A stretch of 64,000 bases of DNA from Pseudomonas sp. AKS31 (lineage in GTDB: Bacteria; Pseudomonadota; Gammaproteobacteria; Pseudomonadales; Pseudomonadaceae), in NCBI RefSeq assembly GCF_023634765.1, contig NZ_JAMLFX010000016.1, forward strand, positions 1 to 64,000. Direction: 5' to 3'. A model generated the notes under the pieces. The model had not been told where the DNA came from. It ran no database searches and saw nothing but the letters and a program-made list of their open reading frames with translations. A program made the translations under genes and the position numbers. This document shows, piece by piece, positions 33,458-42,243 of the stretch (positions are counted from its first letter, which is position 1; each line of letters opens with the position of its first letter).

Positions 33458-34495
33458 TTATTCGGCAGGCAATGACAGACGCTGGCCAGACATCAACAGC
33501 GCCAAGCGACTCAGGCTCATCCAGGGTGAGCCGGCCGCCTGGCCCTTGATCTGCGCATCAATACGCTGCGCCTCAAGCAACAACTGCGCCCAGCGTTGCG
33601 CCGAATAGCGTTGCAACGCTTTGCTCATCAGGGGTTTGCGCTTGTCCCAGACCGGCGGTTTCGCCTGGCTGAAGCACTTGTCCAGCGGCGTGCCCTGACT
33701 GTATTGCAACGAGATGTTGGCCAACAGCCGCAGCTCCCGCGCCAGCGCCCAGAGAATCACCGGTGGTTCGACACCTTCACCGCGCAAGCCTTCAAGCATG
33801 CGCAAGGCGTGCGCCGGTTCGCCGTTGAGCACGGCATCGGTCAGGCCGAACACATCGAAGCGGGCACTGTCGGCCACGGCGGCCTGCACGGTTTCGACGG
33901 TGATCTGCCCGCCTTCTGCCATCAATTTGAGCTTCTCGATTTCCTGCGCGGCGGCGAGCAGGTTGCCCTCGACGCGCGCGGCAATCAGTTCGACCGCGTC
34001 CTGACTGGCGGACAAACCGGCCTGAGACAAGCGCTGACGAATCCAGCTCGGCAACTGATTGGCGTCCACCGGCCAGATCTGGATGAACTGGGTCTGCTGG
34101 CCTTCCACCAGCGCCTTGCCCCACTTGGTCTTCTGCGCGCTGCCATCGAGCTTGGGCAGGCTGACCAGAAGAACCGTGTCTTCAGCGGGACGCGAGCAGT
34201 ATTCGATAAGCGCCGCAGCCCCTTTGTCACCGGGTTTGCCCGAAGGCAGGCGCAGCTCCAGCAGGCGTTTTTCCGCGAACAGCGACATGCTGGCGCCGGC
34301 TTGCAGCAACGTGCCCCAATCGAAATTGGCGTCAGCGGCAAAGACCTGGCGTTCGTCAAAACCTTGCTGGCGGGCAGCACTGCGGATGGCGTCGGCGGCT
34401 TCCTGGCACAGTAGCGGGTCATCGCCGCTGATGATGTAGACAGGGCCGAGAGCGCCTTGCAGGTGTTTTGCGAGTTGAGCGGGTGCGAGCTTCAT
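33458..34495 (-). CDS. holA: DNA polymerase III delta subunit
   Basis: HolA is the 'wrench' of the clamp loader that opens the beta sliding clamp. The 345-residue protein begins MKLAPAQLAKHLQGALGPVY. It has the delta-family N-terminal segment YIISGDDPLLCQEAADAIR with the beta-binding hydrophobic tip near MSLFAEKRLLELRL, the AAA+-like domain without a functional P-loop, and the collar helices at the C-terminus. It lies 39 bases downstream of lptE and continues the leuS-lptE-holA operon found across gammaproteobacteria. The 3' end abuts a REPIN that could stabilise or end the transcript. Confidence 0.95.
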   Translation of the reverse strand: MKLAPAQLAKHLQGALGPVYIISGDDPLLCQEAADAIRSAARQQGFDERQVFAADANFDWGTLLQAGASMSLFAEKRLLELRLPSGKPGDKGAAALIEYCSRPAEDTVLLVSLPKLDGSAQKTKWGKALVEGQQTQFIQIWPVDANQLPSWIRQRLSQAGLSASQDAVELIAARVEGNLLAAAQEIEKLKLMAEGGQITVETVQAAVADSARFDVFGLTDAVLNGEPAHALRMLEGLRGEGVEPPVILWALARELRLLANISLQYSQGTPLDKCFSQAKPPVWDKRKPLMSKALQRYSAQRWAQLLLEAQRIDAQIKGQAAGSPWMSLSRLALLMSGQRLSLPAE

Positions 34496-34534
34496 AAGAA
34501 AGGTCGAACGGGGCGCCTGAGCGCCCCGAACGTC

Positions 34535-35140
34535 TTACTGCTGCGGTACTTCGAGCGGCGACTGGCGCGGGGTTTCCGCTTCAGCTTTTTGCGCCGCTTC
34601 GAGCGCGTCGGCTTCTGCCTTGGCGCGGTTATTGGCAGCTTGCTGCAGTTGCTCCAGTTGACCTGGGGTCAGCTGTTGCAGACGCAGCATCATGCGTTGA
34701 ACCAGCTCGCGACGCATTTCACGACGGGCGTCGTTGGCTTCCTGATCCGAGCCCACGAGGTTGTTACCGTCGTGGATAAACACCTTTTGCACTTCAAGCT
34801 TGTCATTCAGCAGTTGCAGGTTCTTGTCACCACGGATCTCGTAGTTCAGGACAGTGTTGACCTGATATTCGCCTGTACGGCCGGCGCCGGCATAGCTGAG
34901 GATGCGCTGGCTTTCCTGCTCGTCAGCCAGGAACAGCTTGTATGGCGCGCCGCTGTAAACCTTGACGCCGCTCGACTCCAGTACCTGACGCAGTTGCGTC
35001 ACAGTCTCGCCGTAGGCGTTGCGGGCGCTCAGATCAAGTTCCTTGATCGTCAGTTCGTTGGTGCCGGTGCCGCGCAGCTGGAAACCGCAGGCGCTCAACA
35101 GAACGGCGAGGCCCATCACCAGCAGATTGCGTTTGATCAT
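34535..35140 (-). CDS. lptE: LPS-assembly lipoprotein LptE
   Basis: LptE plugs the LptD barrel in the outer membrane and delivers lipopolysaccharide to the surface. The 201-residue protein begins MIKRNLLVMGLAVLLSACGF with lipobox LLSAC (Cys18), then the family start QLRGTGTNELTIKELDLSA. It has the alternating strands YKLFLADEQESQRILSYAG and QVNTVLNYEIRG. The C-terminal 50 residues (LQQLTPGQLEQLQQAANNRA...) are Gln/Ala/Glu-rich and probably a helical or disordered tail, longer than the E. coli form. It sits between leuS and holA as in relatives. Export and LPS roles are family knowledge. Confidence 0.94.
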   Translation of the reverse strand: MIKRNLLVMGLAVLLSACGFQLRGTGTNELTIKELDLSARNAYGETVTQLRQVLESSGVKVYSGAPYKLFLADEQESQRILSYAGAGRTGEYQVNTVLNYEIRGDKNLQLLNDKLEVQKVFIHDGNNLVGSDQEANDARREMRRELVQRMMLRLQQLTPGQLEQLQQAANNRAKAEADALEAAQKAEAETPRQSPLEVPQQ

Positions 35141-35227
35141 TGTGTTGCTCCCCTTGAAACCACGTGGGCCGACTGTACGACCCGAAAGGTTTTACTTGGC
35201 GCCAGGCGAACCTGACGCCCGATCCAA

Positions 35228-37834
35228 TTAGCTGGCGACGATGTTGACCAGTTTCCCCGGTACAACGATCACTTTGCGAATCGTCAGGCCGTCGACGAAA
35301 CGCAGGACGTTTTCGTTGGCGCGAGCTGCCGCTTCCACTTCTTCACGCGTTGCACTGGCCGGCATTTCGATCTGGCCGCGCAGTTTGCCGTTGACCTGGA
35401 TAACCAGGGTCAGGCTGTCCTGCACCAAAGCGCTTTCATCCACTGCTGGCCAACCAGCGTCGATAACGGCGTCGGCGTGGCCCAGCTTGTTCCACAGTTC
35501 GTGGCTGATGTGCGGCGTGATAGGCGCCAGCAACAGCGTCACGGCTTCCAGACCTTCGTGAATCAGTGCGCGATCCTGCTCGGTCGCTTGCGCGGCTTTT
35601 TCCAGCACGTTCATCAGCGTCATCACCTGGGCGATGGCGGTGTTGAATTTGTGGTTCTGGCCGACGTCGTGGCTGGCTTGCTTGATGGCCACGTGAATGG
35701 CGCGGCGCACGGCTTTCTGTTCGTCGTTCAGGCTGGCGATGTCCAGTTTGCCAGGCAGACCCTGACTAACGTGGGCTTGCGCCAGGCGCCAGACGCGCTT
35801 GAGGAAGCGGTGCGAACCTTCGACGCCGGAGTCGGACCATTCGGCGCTCATGTCGGGCGGCGAAGCGAACATCATGAACAGGCGGCAGGTATCGGCGCCG
35901 AACTGATCGATCATCGATTGTGGGTCAACGCCGTTGTTCTTCGACTTGGCCATCTTCTCGGTGCCACCGATTTCCACCGGCAGGCCGTCGGATTTCAGCT
36001 TGGCGCTGATCACCTTGGCTTTGCTGTCACGCTCAAGTTCTACGTCTGCGGGGTTGAACCAGGTGTAGGCACCATTGGCTTCGCGACGGTAGTAGGTTTC
36101 GGCGATCACCATGCCTTGGGTCAGCAGGTTCTTGAACGGCTCGTTGGAGCTGACCAGGCCTTCGTCACGCATCAGCTTGTGGAAGAAGCGCGCGTAGAGC
36201 AGGTGCAGAATCGCGTGTTCGATACCGCCGATGTACTGATCGACCGGCAGCCAGTGGTCGGCGGCGGATTTTTCCACCAGGCCACCTTCAAAGTGCGGCG
36301 AGGCGTAGCGGGCGTAGTACCACGACGACTCGACGAAGGTGTCCATGGTGTCAGTTTCACGCTTGGCAGGCTGGCCGCATTTCGGGCAAGCGCACTCGTA
36401 AAACTCGGGCATGCGTGCCAGCGGCGAACCGGCGCCGTCCGGCACCACGTCTTCCGGCAGAACGACAGGCAGTTGATCTTCCGGTACCGGCACGTCACCG
36501 CAGGCATCGCAGTGGATGATCGGGATCGGGCAGCCCCAGTAGCGCTGACGGCTGATGCCCCAGTCGCGCAGGCGGAACTGGGTGCGCGAGGCGCCCAGTT
36601 CTTTCTTGATCAGGGCCACTTCCATGGCGTCGAACGCGCCGGCGAAGTCGAGACCGTCGAATTCACCGGAGTTGATCAGCGTGCCGTGTTCGCCGTAGGC
36701 GTCTTGCCACGGGGCCGGGTTGGTGTCGCCGGAGCTGGTGCGCACCACCGATTTAACCGGCAGGTTGTACTTATGAGCGAATTCGAAATCGCGCTCGTCG
36801 TGCGCCGGTACTGCCATTACAGCGCCATCGCCGTAGTGCATCAGTACGTAGTTGGCGACCCATACCGGCAGTTTTTCACCGGTCAGCGGGTGCTCGACGA
36901 ACAGGCCGGTCGGCAGGCCTTTCTTCTCTTGTGTGGCGACATCGGCTTCAGCCACGCTGCCGCCCTTGCATTCAGCGATGAACGCTTGCAGCTCGGTGTT
37001 GTTTTTCGCTGCCAGGGTGGCCAGTGGGTGCTCGGCAGCCACGGCGACATAGGTCGCGCCCATCAGGGTGTCCGGACGGGTGGTGAAGACTTTCAGGGTC
37101 CCGGCTTCGCCGATCGAGTCGACGTTGTACGGGAACTGCACTTCCATGCCACGGGATTTGCCGATCCAGTTACGCTGCATGGTCTTGACCTGTTCAGGCC
37201 AGCCAGTCAGCTCGTCGAGGCTCTCCAGCAGCTCATCCGCGTAAGCGGTGATCTTGAAGTAGTACATCGGGATTTCGCGCTTTTCGATCAGCGCGCCGGA
37301 ACGCCAGCCGCGACCGTCGATCACCTGTTCGTTAGCCAGAACGGTCTGGTCGATCGGGTCCCAGTTCACGGTGCCGTTTTTACGGTAGATCACGCCTTTT
37401 TCGAACAGGCGAGTGAACAGCCATTGTTCCCAGCGGTAGTAATCCGGCTTGCAGGTGGTCACTTCGCGCGACCAGTCGACCGCCAGACCCAGGCTACGCA
37501 GCTGGGTTTTCATGTAGGCGATGTTTTCGTAGGTCCACTTGGCCGGCGCGACGTTGTTCTTCATCGCGGCGTTTTCCGCCGGCATGCCGAATGCGTCCCA
37601 ACCCATCGGTTGCAGAACGTTCTTGCCGAGCATGCGCTGGTAGCGGGAGATCACGTCGCCGATGGTGTAGTTGCGCACGTGCCCCATGTGTAGCTTGCCG
37701 CTGGGGTAAGGGAACATCGACAGGCAGTAGTAGGTTTCCTTGCCTGGCTGTTCACTGACTTCAAAGGACTTTTGCTCGTCCCAGAATGATTGGGCGGCGG
37801 CTTCGATTTCACGGGGCTGATATTGTTCGTGCAT
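35228..37834 (-). CDS. leuS: Leucyl-tRNA synthetase
   Basis: LeuS charges tRNA-Leu and edits misacylated tRNA. The 868-residue protein begins MHEQYQPREIEAAAQSFWDE. It has the class I signature PYPSGKLHMGHVRNY (HIGH motif). The CP1 editing domain spans about 220-415 and includes TTRPDTLMGATYVAVA and DERDFEFAHKYNLP. A zinc-binding segment carries CDACGDVPVPEDQLPV and CACPKCGQP. The catalytic EKMAKSKNNGVDPQ is a KMAKS form of the KMSKS loop. A tRNA-binding C-terminus completes it. ATG 37834 is chosen because the upstream extension is not conserved. It heads the leuS-lptE-holA operon. Confidence 0.97.
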   Translation of the reverse strand: MHEQYQPREIEAAAQSFWDEQKSFEVSEQPGKETYYCLSMFPYPSGKLHMGHVRNYTIGDVISRYQRMLGKNVLQPMGWDAFGMPAENAAMKNNVAPAKWTYENIAYMKTQLRSLGLAVDWSREVTTCKPDYYRWEQWLFTRLFEKGVIYRKNGTVNWDPIDQTVLANEQVIDGRGWRSGALIEKREIPMYYFKITAYADELLESLDELTGWPEQVKTMQRNWIGKSRGMEVQFPYNVDSIGEAGTLKVFTTRPDTLMGATYVAVAAEHPLATLAAKNNTELQAFIAECKGGSVAEADVATQEKKGLPTGLFVEHPLTGEKLPVWVANYVLMHYGDGAVMAVPAHDERDFEFAHKYNLPVKSVVRTSSGDTNPAPWQDAYGEHGTLINSGEFDGLDFAGAFDAMEVALIKKELGASRTQFRLRDWGISRQRYWGCPIPIIHCDACGDVPVPEDQLPVVLPEDVVPDGAGSPLARMPEFYECACPKCGQPAKRETDTMDTFVESSWYYARYASPHFEGGLVEKSAADHWLPVDQYIGGIEHAILHLLYARFFHKLMRDEGLVSSNEPFKNLLTQGMVIAETYYRREANGAYTWFNPADVELERDSKAKVISAKLKSDGLPVEIGGTEKMAKSKNNGVDPQSMIDQFGADTCRLFMMFASPPDMSAEWSDSGVEGSHRFLKRVWRLAQAHVSQGLPGKLDIASLNDEQKAVRRAIHVAIKQASHDVGQNHKFNTAIAQVMTLMNVLEKAAQATEQDRALIHEGLEAVTLLLAPITPHISHELWNKLGHADAVIDAGWPAVDESALVQDSLTLVIQVNGKLRGQIEMPASATREEVEAAARANENVLRFVDGLTIRKVIVVPGKLVNIVAS

Positions 37835-38089
37835 GGCTACTTTTGTACTGGATAGGGGTGGCCTAATCCTCTTCAACGCAGGTGCCGGGGTTGGCCCGGA
37901 CGAGCTGGAAGTGGAATTACAGGAAGCGCCGTAGCATACATGACCGCGCTCGGCCTAGGGAAACCCTGATTACAGCTGTTTGCCCCGGCAAATCCGTGGC
38001 GAGGGCCGTTGGTCGCGGCGTGCAGCCGGTTTGTACAGCGAAGCTAAGCTCTTAATGGGGAGTGAGTCTTATCTTCAATGAGGTGAGGG

Positions 38090-38413
38090 ATGGTGGAGCA
38101 ACGGCAAAAAAACGTGACGAAACCCGAGTTGTACGAAAGGTTGATCGATCGTCTGGGTGTGGCCCTGGACGCTGTAAAAACCGCTGACCGGCTGCGCGAC
38201 GAGCGCCCCCTGGAACTGGAATTGCGTGGCTTGAGCCCCGCCGAGTTCAAACTGGTCAAGGCCTATCTGGATCGCAGTGAACGTGAAACGCACGGTTGCT
38301 TGTCACAGGCAGTGAAGCAACTCGATGCAACACATTCGGCCAAGGTCATCTGGCTCAAGGACAAGGCACCCGGCAGAGACACCGTCAAGGTTCGCTCTGT
38401 GCAGGCCAAGTAA
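38090..38413 (+). CDS. Conserved hypothetical protein, 107 residues
   Basis: I do not recognise a named family. The product begins MVEQRQKNVTKPELYERLID and is charged and mostly helical (YERLIDRLGVALDAVKTADRL). A short hydrophobic turn LSPAEFKLVKAYLDRSERE follows, and it ends KDKAPGRDTVKVRSVQAK. There is no signal peptide or membrane segment. AGGTGAGGG precedes the ATG very closely; the GTG at 38093 could serve instead. Codon use is typical of the neighbours, which supports a real gene. The ydcF-like gene follows after 104 bases on the same strand. The 255 bases upstream, toward leuS, hold nothing I recognise beyond divergent promoters. Confidence 0.75.
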   Translation: MVEQRQKNVTKPELYERLIDRLGVALDAVKTADRLRDERPLELELRGLSPAEFKLVKAYLDRSERETHGCLSQAVKQLDATHSAKVIWLKDKAPGRDTVKVRSVQAK

Positions 38414-38517
38414 GCGCATGGCAGGTCAAGAACCGGATCTTTTTCAACAGGATCCCACCTATTGGTTGTAACGCTTTATTAACACTCTTAGGCTTCGGGC
38501 ATCTGTGGAGATGCTCG

Positions 38518-39279
38518 ATGCCTTTTCGTTATTTCATCAAACAACTTTTATTGCCGCCCGGCATTCTTTTACTGCTGTTGCTGGCTGCGTGGTGGCTGCG
38601 CCGCTCGCGGCCGCGACTAGCGGGCGTGTGTTTTGCCCTTGGCTTTGGCGGCCTGTGGCTGATGAGCCTGCCGGTGGTCGTGCAGGGGGGCGCCAAAGCA
38701 CTTGAGCGCGAACCACCGCTGGCCCGTGAAGAATGGGCGACGCTGGCGCAACGGGCCGATGCGATCGTAGTGCTGGGTTCCGGTCGCGAGCGCGGTGATC
38801 TGGCCTGGGGAGAGGATCAGCCGACCGGTGTGGGGCTTGAGCGTCAGCGGTATGCGGCACGGCTGGCGAAGGCATCCGGTTTGCCGATTCTGACCACGGG
38901 TGGCTTGCATTACGGTACGCCGCCGACCGAGGCGAAGTTGATGGCGGATTCGCTGCGCGACGATTTCGGTGTGACTGTGCGTTGGCAAGAAGGTGAGAGC
39001 CGTACCACGTGGGAAAACGCCAAGTTTACCGCCGATATCTTGTTGCCGCAGGGGATCAAGCGCGTGGTGGTCGTGACACAGGCCTGGCACATGCCGCGCT
39101 CGGTGTGGAGTTTTCAACAGGCGGGTTTTGAGGTGGTGCCAGCGCCGGTCGGGTTTCTGGGCACCGATAACGCAAGGCCGTTTGGTGGCTGGCTGCCGGA
39201 GTTCAAGTCGATCTGGCAGAGCGGGCAATTATTGAATGAGGCGGTTGGGCAGGTGGGGTATTCGCTGTTTTACCGCTGA
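38518..39279 (+). CDS. YdcF/DUF218 family membrane protein (ElyC-like)
   Basis: This 253-residue protein has two N-terminal membrane helices (about 8-24 and 34-50) and a DUF218 domain. The domain shows ADAIVVLGSGRERGD, LERQRYAARLAKASGLPILTTGG, the ESRTTWENAKFTADIL segment and VVVVTQAWHMPRSVWSFQQAG. These are the hallmarks of the YdcF/ElyC/SanA family, linked to envelope integrity and lipid-carrier metabolism. The precise reaction is unknown. GGAG at 38507-38510 lies seven bases before ATG 38518. Length and layout resemble ElyC, but paralogues are common, so no symbol is given. A REPIN follows six bases after the stop, between it and the convergent lnt gene. Confidence 0.88.
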   Translation: MPFRYFIKQLLLPPGILLLLLLAAWWLRRSRPRLAGVCFALGFGGLWLMSLPVVVQGGAKALEREPPLAREEWATLAQRADAIVVLGSGRERGDLAWGEDQPTGVGLERQRYAARLAKASGLPILTTGGLHYGTPPTEAKLMADSLRDDFGVTVRWQEGESRTTWENAKFTADILLPQGIKRVVVVTQAWHMPRSVWSFQQAGFEVVPAPVGFLGTDNARPFGGWLPEFKSIWQSGQLLNEAVGQVGYSLFYR

Positions 39280-39284
39280 AGATC

Positions 39285-39362
39285 AAAAGATCGCAGCCTG
39301 CGGCAGCTCCTACAGGGAAAATACAAATTCTGTGTAGGAGCTGCTGCAGGCTGCGATCTTTT
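39285..39362. repeat. REPIN / bidirectional terminator
   Basis: The inverted arms AAAAGATCGCAGCCTGCGGC and GCTGCAGGCTGCGATCTTTT pair around a centre of about 20 bases. It lies between the convergent ydcF-like gene and lnt, ends in T4G, and may terminate both. Confidence 0.9.
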
Positions 39363-39365
39363 GCT

Positions 39366-40889
39366 TTAGAGGGTTTTTGACATCCGGCTAGCCATCAGTG
39401 CCCAGCCAAACAACAGCACGCACAGGATGATCAATGGCCACGAGCGCCATTGCAGGTACGGCGTCAGGTTGTGCATCGGCACCACTTCACCGTACAGAAT
39501 GCCCTGTTCAAACTGCGGGATCTGTTCGGTGATCTGCCCGAACGGGTTGATCAGTCCGGTCACACCATTGTTGGTCGCGCGGATCATCCAGCGTCCGGCC
39601 TCAAGCGCACGCATCTGCGCCATCTGCAGATGTTGCAGCGGGCCAATCGAGGTGCCGAACCAGGTGTCGTTGCTGATCGTCAGCAGCAAATCGCTGCGCG
39701 CTGACAAGCTGGCGGCAAACTCTGGATACACCACTTCGTAGCAGATGAACGGTGCGATCTGATAACCCTTGGCCTGCAACAACGCCTGATCGGCCGGGCC
39801 ACGGGCGAAGTCGGACATTGGCAGGTCGAAGAAGGCGATCAGCCCGCGCAATACATCCTGCAACGGCACGTATTCACCGAACGGCACCAGTTTCTGCTTC
39901 AGGTAGGTGCCATCGCCTTCGCCGACCACGGTGATGCCATTGAAGAAGCGTCTTTCGCCGTGCACCGTCTGGCGGATCGGCACCCCCGTGATCAACGCCG
40001 ATTTACGCTCGGCGGCGAAGGTGCCCATCATGTTCAGGTAGCCTTCGGCGGACTCCTTGAGCACTGGCACGGCGGTTTCCGGCCAGATCAACAGGTCCAC
40101 CGGTTTCGAACGGAAGCTCAGATCGCGGTACAGCGCCAGTTGCGCATTGAGTTCGGCCGGGTCCCATTTCATGCTTTGCGCGACGTTGCCTTGAATCGCG
40201 GCAACGCTCAGTGGTGCGCCGGACGGGCTGGTCCAGGCGTGGCCCTTGAGCACAATGCCAGCCAGCCATGGCCCCACCAACAGCACCAGACCGGCAGCGA
40301 CAAAACCTTTGCGGCCGGTTTGCAGCAGGCGTGGCGCGTTGTAGATCAGTGCTGCGGTCAATGCCAGCACGAACGACACCAGCCACATGCCACCGACTGG
40401 CGCGAGCCCGGCCAACGGGCCGTCGAGCTGGCTGTAGCCCGAGTACAACCACGGAAAGCCAGTGAGGAACCAGCCGCGAAACGCTTCCTGACCGACCCAC
40501 AACGCGGCAAACGCCAGCGCGTCGGCCAGCGGAGCCTCGTTGCGGCGCAACCAGCGCGCCCAGACCCACCCGGGCAGGGCGAAGAAAAACGCGATCGCTG
40601 CGGTAAACAACAACATCAGGAAACCGGCCAACAGCACCGAGGCACCACCGAAATGGTGGATGCTGTAATAGATCCAGCTGGTGCCGGCACCGAACAGGCC
40701 GAAACCGAAGCACCAGCCACGGCCCAGCGCCTGACGCGGGCTCAGCTCGCGCAAACCGGCATAGAACAAGCCGACCGCCAGCAGAGCCAGCGGCCAGATG
40801 TTGAACGGCGCGAGAGCGAAGGTGGTGATTGCACCGGCCGCCACGGCCAGCAGATTACCGGGCCAGCCGGGGCGGGTTGTCCAGCGCAT
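39366..40889 (-). CDS. lnt: Apolipoprotein N-acyltransferase
   Basis: Lnt N-acylates the diacylglyceryl-cysteine of lipoproteins in the inner membrane, the last step of maturation. The 507-residue protein has about eight membrane helices and a periplasmic nitrilase-type domain. The catalytic Glu is in LLIWPETAVPVL, the Lys in YLKQKLVPFGEYVPL, and the Cys in IAPFICYEVVYPEFA. The flanking VSFVLALTAALIYN and LLTISNDTWFGTSIGPLQHLQMAQMRALE are also typical. It follows corC by 14 bases in the lnt-corC-ybeY-ybeZ order. Several lipoproteins in this window (RlpA, LptE, the MORN protein) would be its clients. Confidence 0.97.
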   Translation of the reverse strand: MRWTTRPGWPGNLLAVAAGAITTFALAPFNIWPLALLAVGLFYAGLRELSPRQALGRGWCFGFGLFGAGTSWIYYSIHHFGGASVLLAGFLMLLFTAAIAFFFALPGWVWARWLRRNEAPLADALAFAALWVGQEAFRGWFLTGFPWLYSGYSQLDGPLAGLAPVGGMWLVSFVLALTAALIYNAPRLLQTGRKGFVAAGLVLLVGPWLAGIVLKGHAWTSPSGAPLSVAAIQGNVAQSMKWDPAELNAQLALYRDLSFRSKPVDLLIWPETAVPVLKESAEGYLNMMGTFAAERKSALITGVPIRQTVHGERRFFNGITVVGEGDGTYLKQKLVPFGEYVPLQDVLRGLIAFFDLPMSDFARGPADQALLQAKGYQIAPFICYEVVYPEFAASLSARSDLLLTISNDTWFGTSIGPLQHLQMAQMRALEAGRWMIRATNNGVTGLINPFGQITEQIPQFEQGILYGEVVPMHNLTPYLQWRSWPLIILCVLLFGWALMASRMSKTL

Positions 40890-40903
40890 TTCAGTCCTTA
40901 GAA

Positions 40904-41743
40904 TTAACGAGCAATTGGCGTCAGTCGCAGCAAATGAATCCGACGGCTGTCGGCGTTCAGAATGCGGAAACGATAGGCGCCGATTTCAGTGATTTCGTTG
41001 CGTTTTGGCAAGTGCCCGAACGCGCTCATCACCAGGCCGCCGACCGTGTCGAACTCGTCGTCGGAGAATTCGCTGTCGAAGAACTCGTTGAAGTTCTCGA
41101 TCGGCGTCAGGGCCTTGATCAGGAAGTCACCGCTGGGCAGCGGCTTGATGTAGCTGTCTTCTTCGACGTCGTGCTCGTCTTCGATATCGCCGACGATCTG
41201 TTCCAGCACGTCTTCGATGGTCACCAGACCGGCCACGCCGCCGTATTCGTCAATGACGATGGCCATGTGGTTGTGGTTGGCGCGGAACTCGCGCAGCAAC
41301 ACGTTCAGACGCTTGGACTCCGGCACGAAGGTAGCCGGGCGCAGCAGATCCTTGATGTTGAAGCTGTCGCCGTTCTCTTTGAGGATCAGCGGCAGCAGAT
41401 CCTTGGCCAGCAGCACACCCATCACGTCGTCATGACTTTCGCCGATGACCGGATAGCGCGAGTGGGCCGAGTCGACCACGGCCGGGAGGAATTCACGGGG
41501 AGTCTGGGTCGCCTTGATGCTGATCATCTGCGAACGCGGCACCATGATGTCGCGAACTTGCAGGTCAGCCACCTGAATGGCGCCTTCGACGATGGCCAGC
41601 GCTTCACTGTCCAGCAGTTTGTTCTGATGTGCATCACGCAGCAGCTCAAGCAGCTCCTGGCGGTTCTTCGGCTCGTGGGCAAAAGCCTGGGTCAGTTTAC
41701 CCAGCCATGACTTTTGCCCGTTGCTCGATCGATCTTCGCTCAT
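40904..41743 (-). CDS. corC: CorC/YbeX-family protein with CBS pair and CorC_HlyC domain
   Basis: This 279-residue cytoplasmic protein has a pair of CBS domains (about 65-190; VRDIMVPRSQMISI, RYPVIGESHDDVMGVLLAKDLL, MAIVIDEYGGVAGLVTIEDVLEQIVGDIEDE). A C-terminal CorC_HlyC domain (about 200-275) follows. It lacks the membrane DUF21 domain of larger paralogues. CorC/YbeX has been associated with magnesium/cobalt efflux and, more recently, with ribosome metabolism; its operon partners here are the RNA enzymes YbeY and YbeZ. It lies five bases downstream of ybeY and 14 upstream of lnt. The name follows the E. coli gene, with function still debated. Confidence 0.92.
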   Translation of the reverse strand: MSEDRSSNGQKSWLGKLTQAFAHEPKNRQELLELLRDAHQNKLLDSEALAIVEGAIQVADLQVRDIMVPRSQMISIKATQTPREFLPAVVDSAHSRYPVIGESHDDVMGVLLAKDLLPLILKENGDSFNIKDLLRPATFVPESKRLNVLLREFRANHNHMAIVIDEYGGVAGLVTIEDVLEQIVGDIEDEHDVEEDSYIKPLPSGDFLIKALTPIENFNEFFDSEFSDDEFDTVGGLVMSAFGHLPKRNEITEIGAYRFRILNADSRRIHLLRLTPIAR

Positions 41744-41748
41744 AGCGA

Positions 41749-42243
41749 TTACTCTGAATCCTTTGTTGTAACGATAGGGGATGTTTCGGGTTCGTCGTCC
41801 GCGTACGGATCGGGATAACCCAATTCGCCAAGCAACTCGCGTTCCAGTGCTTCCATTTCTTCGGCTTCTTCGTCATCTATATGGTCGTAACCAAGCAGAT
41901 GCAAGCAGCCGTGAATGACCAGATGTGCCCAGTGGGCCTTTAGTTCCTTGCCTTGTTCGGCGGCTTCGCGCTCAACCACGGCCACGCAGATCACCAGATC
42001 GCCGAGCAGCGGGATATCGAGAAACTCGTCGGGCACGTCAGCCGGGAACGACAGGACATTGGTCGCGTAATCCTTCTGGCGCCAGGTGTGATTGAGCTCA
42101 CGGCCTTCTTCCTCGTCGACCAGACGAATGGTCATTTCCGAGTCAGCGGTGCGCTGGCGCAGAGCCAGTTCGCACCACAGGCGGAAGTCGGCTTCACTCG
42201 GCGCAGACGCTTCGGTCGCGATTTGCAGATCCAGCTCAAGCAT
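41749..42243 (-). CDS. ybeY: Endoribonuclease YbeY (16S rRNA maturation)
   Basis: YbeY is a zinc-dependent single-strand endoribonuclease involved in 16S rRNA 3'-end maturation and ribosome quality control. The 164-residue protein begins MLELDLQIATEASAPSEADF. It has DYATNVLSFP, the family's conserved NVLSFP motif, and the zinc-binding HLVIHGCLHLLGYDH (HGxxHxxxYDH type). A longer acidic C-terminal tail (about 140-164) follows, typical of pseudomonads. ATG 42243 is chosen for family agreement and overlaps the ybeZ stop by eight bases. The overlap indicates coupled translation with its partner ATPase YbeZ, and corC follows immediately. Confidence 0.95.
   Translation of the reverse strand: MLELDLQIATEASAPSEADFRLWCELALRQRTADSEMTIRLVDEEEGRELNHTWRQKDYATNVLSFPADVPDEFLDIPLLGDLVICVAVVEREAAEQGKELKAHWAHLVIHGCLHLLGYDHIDDEEAEEMEALERELLGELGYPDPYADDEPETSPIVTTKDSE

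Noticed and set aside
35900..35970. LeuS KMAKS instead of KMSKS as a damaged active site
   Set aside because: The loop EKMAKSKNNGVDP keeps both essential lysines, and class I synthetases tolerate Ala or Ser here. The rest of the protein is intact.
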